Source of the DNA: Ruegeria lacuscaerulensis
Lineage (GTDB): Bacteria > Pseudomonadota > Alphaproteobacteria > Rhodobacterales > Rhodobacteraceae
DNA length: 64,000 bases
Reading direction: 5' to 3'
Assembly: GCF_013033355.1 (NCBI RefSeq)
Contig: NZ_WQDY01000003.1
Location: forward strand, 434,001 to 498,000
Positions within the stretch are counted from its first letter, which is position 1. Every line of letters starts with the position of its first letter. The notes under the pieces were generated by a model that searched no databases, was not told the origin of the DNA, and saw only the letters and a program-made list of their open reading frames with translations. Of this stretch, positions 57,141-64,000 are shown in pieces. A program made the translations under genes and the position numbers.

Positions 57141-57669
57141 TTCCTGTATCCTCGATCTGTCGTTTGGCGCGGTATGCCCGGATGTGCTTGTCCGATATGG
57201 GCCGTGCTGATTCTGTTTCAGTTTAAATACCTTAACGCAGGTTTATCAAATGCCGATAACTGTGCCGGAAATCACAGTTAATTGCGCGTTAGATTTAGTC
57301 GGGGGATGACCAATACCGGTGGACGAACTTGTGGAGGAATCGGGAAACACCTCGTTTCACGAAGGCGTTACAATCCGGTCAACAAAAAAGATTTCAAAAA
57401 TGACCGAAAAATGACGTTGACGATCTATGGCTGAATACGCCAGATTGTATGGGCCGAATGTGGTGCCACTAAATCTGGTAGAAAAACCGGTGTTGGGCAC
57501 AGGGCGAGGGTCGGAAAGCACATAATAGTAACGTGCAGCCGTTTGGACGGGTTTGCGCTGCCGCGGGTAGCGCAGGGTTCATTGCGCCCGAATTTTTTGG
57601 CAGGTGGGCGATCCTTGATTTGGGGGTCAATCACTAAGGGACAAGTTGATTGAATCTAGGGCGGCGGAC
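57141..57669 (+). other. Long intergenic region and leader of nrdJ
   Basis: About 530 non-coding bases. An 8-bp inverted repeat TAACTGTG/CACAGTTA is at 57257-57280. Nearer nrdJ, CCAGATT (57440-57446) can pair with AATCTGG (57472-57478), and a 9-bp hairpin with one wobble lies at 57554-57574, followed by a T-run (57593-57598). No cobalamin riboswitch and no clean NrdR box were recognised. Transcription of this region as a leader is inferred. Confidence 0.5.
57554..57598 (+). promoter_or_regulatory. Attenuator-like alternative hairpins before nrdJ
   Basis: GCGCA at 57570-57574 can pair either with the upstream arm of a 9-bp hairpin (57554-57562 with 57566-57574, 3-base loop) or with TGCGC at 57583-57587. 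The latter lies 5 bases before six T (57593-57598). The two structures are mutually exclusive, which is the layout of a transcription attenuator. This is a hypothesis from sequence alone. Confidence 0.35.
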
Positions 57670-60600
57670 ATGCAGATTGACAGGAAATTCACTAAATCGG
57701 GACAAGATGCCTACGCGGATTTGGACTTTGTTTCCGCAACGTCTGAGATTCGGAATCCTGATGGCACGATAGTCTTCCGGCTGGATGATATCGAAGTGCC
57801 GTCAAGCTGGAGTCAGGTGGCCAGTGACGTCATCGCTCAGAAATACTTCCGCAAAGCCGGTGTGCCCACCAAGCTTAAGAAAGTTAAGGAAAAAGACGTG
57901 CCCGAATTCCTGTGGCGCTCGGTCCCGGCTGAGGGTGCAGAATTCGACGGAGAAACGTCTTCGAAACAGGTGTTTGACCGACTGGCTGGTGCCTGGGCTT
58001 ATTGGGGCTGGAAGGGTGGCTATTTCTCGACCGAGGAAGACGCACGCGCCTACTTTGACGAGATGCGCTATATGCTGGCGACCCAACGCGCCGCGCCGAA
58101 CTCGCCACAGTGGTTCAATACGGGCCTTCACTGGGCTTACGGTATCGACGGTCCTGCGCAGGGTCACCATTATGTCGACTATAAAACCGGCAAACTGACC
58201 AAGTCGAAATCCGCTTACGAACATCCGCAGCCGCACGCGTGCTTCATCCAGTCCGTCGATGATGATCTGGTGAACGAAGGCGGCATCATGGATCTGTGGG
58301 TGCGCGAGGCGCGCCTGTTTAAATACGGCTCGGGCACCGGGACCAACTTCAGCCATCTGCGCGCGGAAGGCGAGGCGCTGTCAGGCGGCGGCAAGTCCTC
58401 GGGTCTTATGGGCTTTCTCAAGATCGGCGACCGCGCCGCTGGCGCGATCAAATCAGGCGGTACAACCCGTCGAGCAGCAAAGATGGTAATCGTCGATGCA
58501 GATCACCCCGATATCGAGCAATTCATCGAGTGGAAGGTGATCGAAGAGCAAAAGGTGGCCTCGATCGTTGCCGGATCGAAGATGCACGAGAAGATGCTGA
58601 ACGGCATTTTCGAGGCCATCCGCTCTTGGGACGGCGCCGCCGATGACGCCTATGATCCGAACAAGAATGACAGCCTGAAGACCGCTGTGCGCGAGGCCAA
58701 AAAGGTCGCAATCCCCGAGACTTACATCAAGCGCGTGCTGGATTATGCGCGGCAAGGCCACGACAGCATCGAATTCCCGACCTATGACACGGACTGGGAT
58801 TCGGAAGCTTACAGCTCCGTCTCGGGCCAAAACTCGAACAACTCGATCCGCGTGACCAACGCGTTCCTGACCGCCGTCGAAAAAGACGCCGATTGGGAGC
58901 TGATCAACCGCACCGATGGTAAGGTCGCCAAGACCGTCAAGGCCCGCGATCTGTGGGAAAAGGTCGGTCACGCTGCATGGGCCTGTGCCGATCCGGGCAT
59001 CCAGTTCCACGACACCGTCAATGAATGGCACACATGCCCTGAAGATGGTGAGATCCGCGGCTCGAACCCGTGCTCGGAATACATGTTCCTCGATGACACG
59101 GCCTGTAACTTAGCGTCGATGAACCTGCTGACCTTCCTCAAGGATGGTGAGTTCCAGGCGGCGGACTATATGCACGCTTCGCGCCTGTGGACCCTGACGC
59201 TGGAAATCTCGGTGACGATGGCGCAGTTCCCGTCGAAGGAAATCGCGCAACTGTCTTACGATTTCCGTACCTTGGGTCTGGGCTACGCGAATATCGGCGG
59301 TCTGTTGATGAACATGGGCTACAGCTATGACTCGGATGAGGGTCGGGCGATCTGCGGCGCGCTTACCGCGATCATGACTGGTGTGGCCTATGCGACTTCG
59401 GCGGAAATTGCCGGTGAGCTGGGTGCGTTCAAGGGCTATGAGCGCAACGCGGACCACATGCTGCGTGTCATCCGCAACCACCGCCGCGCGTCGCAGGGTG
59501 TCACGGAGGGCTATGAGAAGCTGGCAGTGAAGCCGGTACCTCTGGACCACGGCAATTGCCCGGACAAGCGTTTGATCGACTTGGCCATGTCGGCTTGGGA
59601 TGAGGCGCTAAGCCTCGGCGAAAAGAACGGGTATCGCAACGCGCAGGCTACTGTGATCGCACCGACCGGCACCATTGGTCTGGTGATGGATTGCGACACC
59701 ACAGGGATTGAGCCGGACTTTGCGCTGGTTAAGTTTAAAAAGCTTGCGGGCGGCGGTTACTTCAAGATCATCAACCGTTCGGTGCCTTCGGCGCTGGAGA
59801 AGCTGGGCTATTCCTCGTCTCAGATCGAAGAGATCGTGGGCTACGCGGTAGGTCATGGCACCATCGGCAACGCGCCGGGGATCAACCATACCTCACTGAC
59901 TGGCCACGGCTTTGGCCCGAATGAGCTGGCGAAAGTGGACGCTGCGCTGGAAAGCGCGTTCGACATCCGGTTCGTCTTCAACCAGTGGACACTGGGCGAG
60001 GATTTCTGCACCGGCGTTCTGGGCATCCCGGCCACCAAGCTGAATGACCCGACTTTCGACCTTCTGCGTCACTTGGGTTTCACCCGCGCGGATATCGAAG
60101 CGGCGAATGATCACGTCTGCGGAACCATGACGCTGGAAGGCGCGCCGCACCTGAAAGAGGAACACTATTCCATCTTCGATTGCGCCAACCCGTGCGGCAA
60201 GAAAGGTAAGCGTTTCCTTGGGGTTGATAGCCACATCACCATGATGGCGGCGGCGCAGAGCTTCATCTCGGGTGCGATCTCGAAGACGATCAACATGCCG
60301 AACGACGCGACCATCGAAGACTGCCAGAAGGCATATGAGTTGTCGTGGTCGCTGGGTGTGAAGGCGAACGCGCTGTACCGCGACGGCTCGAAACTGTCTC
60401 AGCCTCTGGCCGCTGCATTGGTTGAGGATGATGATGAGGCCGCCGAGGTTCTGGAAAGCGGCACACCGGCCGAAAAAGCTGCCGTGCTGGCCGAGAAGGT
60501 CATCGAGAAGGTCGTCGTCAAGGAAATCGTCCGCTCGCACCGCGAAAAGATGCCCGAGCGTCGGAAGGGTTATACTCAGAAAGCCATCGTGGGCGGCCAC

Positions 60601-61284
60601 AAGGTCTATCTGCGGACGGGTGAATACTCGGACGGCTCGCTGGGCGAAATTTTCATCGACATGCACAAGGAAGGCGCTGGCTTCCGGGCCATGATGAACA
60701 ACTTTGCCATCGCGGTCTCGGTCGGCCTGCAATACGGCGTTCCGCTGGAAGAGTTCGTGGACGCCTTTACCTTCACCAAGTTCGAACCGGCGGGGATGGT
60801 GCAGGGTAACGACTCGATCAAGAACGCGACGTCGATCCTAGACTACATCTTCCGCGAGCTGGCCGTCAGCTATCTGGACCGCACTGATTTGGCCCATGTG
60901 AAGCCCGAAGGCGCGACCTTTGACGATATCGGCCGAGGCGAGGAAGAGGGTGTTTCGAACGTCTCGGAAATCAGCGAAACAGCGGCCTCCAAGTCATTGG
61001 AAGTATTGAAGCAAATCAGCTCGACCGGGTATCTGCGCAAGCGGTTGCCGCAGGATCTGGCCGTGTTCACACCGCAAGCAGATGCGACCGGAGTGGCGGA
61101 ACCTGCCGCCGTGTTCGAAGCGCCTGCTGAAACTGCAGTTGCGACCGGCATGGACGCCCGCACCAAAGCCAAGATGCAAGGGTACGAGGGCGATCCCTGT
61201 GGTGAATGCGGAAACTACACATTGGTGCGCAATGGCACCTGTATGAAATGCAACACCTGCGGTGCGACCAGCGGGTGTAGCTAA
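57670..61284 (+). CDS. nrdJ: Adenosylcobalamin-dependent ribonucleotide reductase (class II)
   Basis: A 1204-residue B12-dependent reductase making dNDPs under oxic and anoxic conditions. Clear family parts are [13 protein letters not shown] at the N-terminus, [30 protein letters not shown], the [20 protein letters not shown] segment with the catalytic Cys in N-x-C-x-E, and [19 protein letters not shown]-like domain (about 955-1100) and a C-terminal Cys-rich tail complete it ([20 protein letters not shown] and following CGATSGC), which holds two CxxC pairs for reduction or zinc. The ATG at 57670 is used because the family starts just before KFTKSG; an upstream TTG is less likely. Confidence 0.95.
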   Translation: MQIDRKFTKSGQDAYADLDFVSATSEIRNPDGTIVFRLDDIEVPSSWSQVASDVIAQKYFRKAGVPTKLKKVKEKDVPEFLWRSVPAEGAEFDGETSSKQVFDRLAGAWAYWGWKGGYFSTEEDARAYFDEMRYMLATQRAAPNSPQWFNTGLHWAYGIDGPAQGHHYVDYKTGKLTKSKSAYEHPQPHACFIQSVDDDLVNEGGIMDLWVREARLFKYGSGTGTNFSHLRAEGEALSGGGKSSGLMGFLKIGDRAAGAIKSGGTTRRAAKMVIVDADHPDIEQFIEWKVIEEQKVASIVAGSKMHEKMLNGIFEAIRSWDGAADDAYDPNKNDSLKTAVREAKKVAIPETYIKRVLDYARQGHDSIEFPTYDTDWDSEAYSSVSGQNSNNSIRVTNAFLTAVEKDADWELINRTDGKVAKTVKARDLWEKVGHAAWACADPGIQFHDTVNEWHTCPEDGEIRGSNPCSEYMFLDDTACNLASMNLLTFLKDGEFQAADYMHASRLWTLTLEISVTMAQFPSKEIAQLSYDFRTLGLGYANIGGLLMNMGYSYDSDEGRAICGALTAIMTGVAYATSAEIAGELGAFKGYERNADHMLRVIRNHRRASQGVTEGYEKLAVKPVPLDHGNCPDKRLIDLAMSAWDEALSLGEKNGYRNAQATVIAPTGTIGLVMDCDTTGIEPDFALVKFKKLAGGGYFKIINRSVPSALEKLGYSSSQIEEIVGYAVGHGTIGNAPGINHTSLTGHGFGPNELAKVDAALESAFDIRFVFNQWTLGEDFCTGVLGIPATKLNDPTFDLLRHLGFTRADIEAANDHVCGTMTLEGAPHLKEEHYSIFDCANPCGKKGKRFLGVDSHITMMAAAQSFISGAISKTINMPNDATIEDCQKAYELSWSLGVKANALYRDGSKLSQPLAAALVEDDDEAAEVLESGTPAEKAAVLAEKVIEKVVVKEIVRSHREKMPERRKGYTQKAIVGGHKVYLRTGEYSDGSLGEIFIDMHKEGAGFRAMMNNFAIAVSVGLQYGVPLEEFVDAFTFTKFEPAGMVQGNDSIKNATSILDYIFRELAVSYLDRTDLAHVKPEGATFDDIGRGEEEGVSNVSEISETAASKSLEVLKQISSTGYLRKRLPQDLAVFTPQADATGVAEPAAVFEAPAETAVATGMDARTKAKMQGYEGDPCGECGNYTLVRNGTCMKCNTCGATSGCS

Positions 61285-61584
61285 GGCAAACGCCCCGTCA
61301 GGCGGGGTGTAGGGACCTGGGCTTTCCCCCGAATGCCCGGTCCCGACGAATACGGAAGAAGGCGCCGAGACTTACCGACGATGCCTTTTTCCACTCGGCC
61401 GACATGCCCGTGTCGGCCGGGAACAGGGTGGGGCGGAATATTGCTCTTTCCCACTCTCTCACGGGACGGGTGCGCTCGTCCCATGCGCAGTCCAGGCCGC
61501 AGGCAAAAAAACACCGGGCGGTCAACGATATGAGCCTGGATGGCGAAACTTAAAGGGGGCCTCGGCCCCCTTTTTTTCATAGAC
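61285..61584 (+). other. Structured intergenic region downstream of nrdJ
   Basis: Three hundred non-coding bases dense with stems. GGGACC-T-GGGC pairs with GCCC-GGTCCC (61312-61344), CGGCCGACA with TGTCGGCCG (61396-61419, 9 bp, 6-base loop), and GGGACG with CGTCCC (61463-61482). The region ends in a strong intrinsic terminator (61552-61577). Either a structured 3' UTR of nrdJ or an independent RNA; it does not match tmRNA, 4.5S, 6S or RNase P motifs that I know. Confidence 0.4.
61552..61577. terminator. Strong bidirectional intrinsic terminator
   Basis: GGGGGCC-TC-GGCCCCC forms a very stable hairpin followed by seven T on the plus strand (61571-61577) and by TTT on the minus strand. It ends nrdJ-side transcripts and lies 8 bases from the stop of the convergent MttB-family gene. 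Confidence 0.9.
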
Positions 61585-63129
61585 TTACGTTGGCAAGTGA
61601 ATGTTAAATTTCTCGCGAAGGGCCGCGTCCAGCATGGGATCGAACCGTGCGGGTGACGGCGTGGACAAGATTTCCTCTTTCCGGGCCGTGGCCTTGGCGA
61701 TCAGATCAGGCTTGTCCAATTCGGCCCATTCTTTGGGAGACGTGCGGTCGCCATAAGTCGGATACACGTAATCCGCTTGCATTCGGCTTAGCGTTGCATC
61801 GGTGCCGAGGTAATGGCCCGGGCCGCCCATGCAGACTTCGGCGATCTGGTCGAGCGCCAGTGTTTCATCCGTGACTTCGATCCCACGAACACAGCGCTGC
61901 GCCTGTCCTATAATGTCATCCCCTAGGATCAGGCTTTCAAAACAGAAACCCAGCAATGAGGCGTGCATTCCAGCGGCCTCGTACACCATATTCACGCCAG
62001 ATAATCCCGCCATGACATTCGAGCACATCTGCTCCCAGCCGGCCTGCATATCTGGCATTTTCGAGTCCGATGCGCCGGCCGCCGCGCCGCCGGGAAGATC
62101 ATAGAACTGGTGCATTTGTCCGCATCCGGCAGTCAGTAGGGCTTGCTCGCCCGAGCCTATGGACATAGCGCCGGTTCGCAGGTCCAACCCAAAGGGCCAG
62201 GTGCCAAAAACTGCAGGTGCGCCGGGGCTTACGGCATTTACATAAACCAGTCCGGCCAGGCATTCGGCGGTGGCCTGTGTGATTGCGCCCGCGATGGTCG
62301 AGGGGGCCGTCGCACCGGCCATACCTGCGGACAACAACAGTACCGGCATTCCTGCCCTGATACACTCCTCCATAACTTCGCAGCTTTCGGTGGCGAATTT
62401 CATCGGAGGAACAACGAAACAGTTCGAGTTCGATACAAATGGTCGCTCGCGCCACTTATCCTCTCCGCCCGCAATCATGTGCAACATCTCAACCGCTGGG
62501 GCGACATGGCTGGGCTCTGTGAACGACGTGCCGATGTGTTTGAACGTGCCAGAACAGGCGGCGTACACGGTGTTCAGGTCCATCTCCATGTTGTCCGTGA
62601 TGTCACGACACACCATAGGGCGTTGAACGAAATGGATATTATCTAGTTGCTGACAAATCCGTGCTGCATCGTGCAGGTCTTGAACGGTCGAGTCCCGATA
62701 CTCCCGACCATGGACGTCGACCATGCTGACAGCAGCGCCCGCGGTGCCATAGTGGACGCGCGTGCCCGACAGATCGAGATCCATCTGCCCATCACGGCTG
62801 TGCAGGGTCACGGAACGATTGGCATTGGCAATCGTGTCTTCGACCAGCGCCCGCGGAAAGCGAATGCGCCCGTCGTCGCCCAAGGTGCATCCAGCGCCGA
62901 CCAGATAGTCAATCCCGCTTTGCGGCGCGTCCGCAAGCCCGATCGTTTCAAGCGCGGTCAGCGCGGCCTCGTGTATCTGTTCAACCTGCCGAGGGGTGAG
63001 CGGTTTCAGTGTTCCGCCTTCAAGGCCAGGGCGAACGGGGCGCAAGTGGTCGGGAAGGGCCGAGGCACGGGCCGCGCGACGTGCGGCACGGCCGCCGCTG
63101 CGAGAGGAGGTACGCGATTGGTCGTTCAT
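61585..63129 (-). CDS. Trimethylamine methyltransferase family (MttB-like) protein, non-pyrrolysine
   Basis: A 514-residue MttB-superfamily protein. Recognisable parts are LTPRQVEQIHEAALTALETI, HYGTAGAAVSMVDVHGREYR, KHIGTSFTEPSHVAPAVEML, NSNCFVVPPMKFA and NAVSPGAPAVFGTWPF. The frame has no internal TAG, so it belongs to the non-pyrrolysine branch, which includes glycine betaine methyltransferase MtgB and related demethylases. It should move a methyl group from a quaternary or tertiary amine to a corrinoid protein such as the one at 35104. An Arg/Ala/Ser-rich N-terminal tail is unusual. The substrate cannot be told. It is monocistronic here. Confidence 0.9.
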   Translation of the reverse strand: MNDQSRTSSRSGGRAARRAARASALPDHLRPVRPGLEGGTLKPLTPRQVEQIHEAALTALETIGLADAPQSGIDYLVGAGCTLGDDGRIRFPRALVEDTIANANRSVTLHSRDGQMDLDLSGTRVHYGTAGAAVSMVDVHGREYRDSTVQDLHDAARICQQLDNIHFVQRPMVCRDITDNMEMDLNTVYAACSGTFKHIGTSFTEPSHVAPAVEMLHMIAGGEDKWRERPFVSNSNCFVVPPMKFATESCEVMEECIRAGMPVLLLSAGMAGATAPSTIAGAITQATAECLAGLVYVNAVSPGAPAVFGTWPFGLDLRTGAMSIGSGEQALLTAGCGQMHQFYDLPGGAAAGASDSKMPDMQAGWEQMCSNVMAGLSGVNMVYEAAGMHASLLGFCFESLILGDDIIGQAQRCVRGIEVTDETLALDQIAEVCMGGPGHYLGTDATLSRMQADYVYPTYGDRTSPKEWAELDKPDLIAKATARKEEILSTPSPARFDPMLDAALREKFNIHLPT

Positions 63130-63543
63130 ATCAAAGTCCGATTGGTGAGTTGCGAGTGGTCTAAGGGCGGTTCAATCCCGGACTGGTCGCCCTCGGGCCG
63201 CGCGACCACGATCCGCACCGATGGTGCGGCTGATCAGCCGGATCTTCCAAACGTCACTGTGCATGAGGCTCCTCACCTTGTGGCGTGCAGTGTTCCAAGT
63301 CGGGTCGCCTCATTCTGTTCTGTTTGCGACTTCGATGACCAAAAGCGAAACAAACCTGAGTTTTTCGGCACATAGATTACCTTAGGTAAAGAAATTACCC
63401 GTTTGATCCGGAAATCTGTTATACTTCGGTCACTTATTTAGCAGCAATTCGTGATCTCAATTGATTTTTAACGATTGGCTTCCAGTTGTATGGCACTCTG
63501 AAAAGAATACTCGAATGTTTTGATGAAAGGCTTTTGTAGTCTA
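63130..63543. other. Intergenic region between the MttB-like gene and the porin-like gene
   Basis: About 410 bases with falling GC content toward the right. It holds the palindrome TTACCTTAGGTAA (63377-63389) followed by another TTACC half-site (63395-63399) and a TATACT hexamer (63420-63425) that could be the -10 of the porin-like gene. No gene with a plausible ribosome binding site is seen in the first 240 bases. Confidence 0.55.
63377..63399. promoter_or_regulatory. Operator-like palindrome plus half-site
   Basis: TTACCT-T-AGGTAA (63377-63389) is a perfect 13-base palindrome; a second TTACC starts 18 bases after the first (63395). The group lies just upstream of a TATACT -10-like hexamer, suitably placed to control the porin-like gene, and 248 bases upstream of the MttB-like gene start. 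Confidence 0.4.
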
Positions 63544-64000
63544 ATGAACCATCTGCTGCCCATCATTGTCGCGATGACACTGACCGGCACCATCTCGGCT
63601 TTTGCCGAGGATTGGAGCGGGGCTTATGCAGGATTCAGCTTTGGTTATGCGGATGCAGATGGTCGGAACGGCGCAAGCGGTAGTGATTCTAGCTTCGGTC
63701 CTCATGTCGGGTATGACCACGATTTTGGGAATTTCGTTCTGGGAGGCGAGCTTGAGTATAATCGGCTGTCTTTGAATCTGGGCCAGAACGAAGGTAGCCT
63801 GGACAGCATGACCCGCGTGAAACTGCGTGGCGGGTACGATTTCGGATCTGCGCTTGGGTATGTAGTTGTGGGAGCCGCACGAGTAGATTCGTCGGTCGAA
63901 AATGACACGGCTGCGGTCTACGGAATCGGTGTTGCCTATCCGGTCACCGATAGATTTGTCATCAGTGGTGAGGCTTTGCGTCAGAACTTTGACGACGTGA
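63544..64000 (+). CDS. Outer-membrane beta-barrel protein, partial
   Basis: The first 152 codons of a gene cut by the right edge of the window. A signal peptide (MNHLLPIIVAMTLTGTISAFA) is followed by alternating aromatic/hydrophobic strands typical of small OmpA/Omp25-type barrels: WSGAYAGFSFGYADADG, FGPHVGYDHDFGNFVLGGEL, LRGGYDFGSALGYVVVGAAR and YGIGVAYPVTDRFVIS. It is expected in the outer membrane. An AAAGG is upstream with longer than usual spacing. The C-terminal half is outside the window. Confidence 0.82.
   Translation, partial: MNHLLPIIVAMTLTGTISAFAEDWSGAYAGFSFGYADADGRNGASGSDSSFGPHVGYDHDFGNFVLGGELEYNRLSLNLGQNEGSLDSMTRVKLRGGYDFGSALGYVVVGAARVDSSVENDTAAVYGIGVAYPVTDRFVISGEALRQNFDDV

Noticed and set aside
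57141..57669. Cobalamin riboswitch or NrdR box upstream of the B12-dependent reductase
   Set aside because: The conserved B12-box elements were not found (only a lone GCCACTA), and no paired ACACAATATATT-like boxes are visible.
61312..61577. Identity of the structured segment as tmRNA, SRP RNA, 6S RNA or RNase P RNA
   Set aside because: The core conserved sequences of these RNAs were not found, nor was a tmRNA tag-peptide frame.
61585..63129. Pyrrolysine-type trimethylamine methyltransferase
   Set aside because: The frame has no internal TAG codon, and no pyrrolysine tRNA or synthetase genes are in the window.
62647..63375. A 242-codon plus-strand frame extending from the MttB-like gene into the intergenic region
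   Set aside because: Mostly antisense to the clear MttB-family gene; the extension beyond 63130 has no motif and no start of its own.

Overview
The window looks like a chromosomal core segment of a marine alphaproteobacterium of the Rhodobacterales (Roseobacter group). The grounds are the moderately high GC content, an alphaproteobacterial GTTC-N7-GTTC SOS box in front of lexA, a COX15-type heme A synthase, an adenosylcobalamin-dependent NrdJ reductase, a Usg-family protein, a PHB-type 3-hydroxybutyrate dehydrogenase, an Entner-Doudoroff/pentose-phosphate entry operon, and corrinoid C1 proteins. I cannot fix genus or species. No phage, insertion sequence, CRISPR array or rRNA operon is visible, and coding density is high on both strands.

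Left part (1-15 kb): a DsbA/FrnE-like oxidoreductase cut by the window edge and an acyl-CoA synthetase, divergent from a cupin-containing XRE regulator; a solitary peptide-binding protein; a candidate small RNA with an RpoH-like promoter; 3-hydroxybutyrate dehydrogenase plus a patatin-like lipase; a minus-strand set of ThiE-like protein, pseudouridine kinase and glycosidase, and a DUF502 membrane protein; then trmJ, ctaA, a carboxypeptidase M32 and a double thioredoxin-fold protein.

Middle part (15-42 kb): gyrA, usg, a secreted caspase-like protease, a SYLF lipid-binding protein and a Cys-rich radical SAM enzyme; zwf-pgl-pgi feeding glucose 6-phosphate into the Entner-Doudoroff and pentose phosphate routes; a fatty acyl-CoA ligase; two identical tRNA-Asn genes; an MBL hydrolase divergent from an orphan histidine kinase; a CAT-anticodon tRNA; purM-purN; rnd; sufE; a DUF1638 protein and a corrinoid protein; a PA0069-type radical SAM protein; gltA and gltX; and comEC.

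Right part (42-64 kb): a compact minus-strand run trpG-trpD-trpC-moaC-moeA followed by lexA with its own SOS box. trpE is separated from trpG by an opposite-strand divergent polysaccharide deacetylase gene and follows ppiD instead. Then come an aminotransferase, gpt, fabI, pdxH, a double cold-shock-domain protein, a DUF192 protein, tRNA-Pro, a small lipoprotein, the B12-dependent reductase nrdJ behind a structured leader, a structured intergenic segment ending in a strong bidirectional terminator, an MttB-family methyltransferase without an in-frame stop, and the start of an outer-membrane beta-barrel protein.

Most genes are housekeeping. The least explained elements are the candidate stress sRNA near 5.05 kb, the corrinoid/DUF1638 pair with a perfect 16-bp palindrome upstream plus a distant MttB homologue, the radical SAM/SYLF/caspase neighbourhood, and several palindromic or repeated operator-like motifs in intergenic regions. 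Gene calls come from reading translated sequence and known family motifs; no database search was possible.
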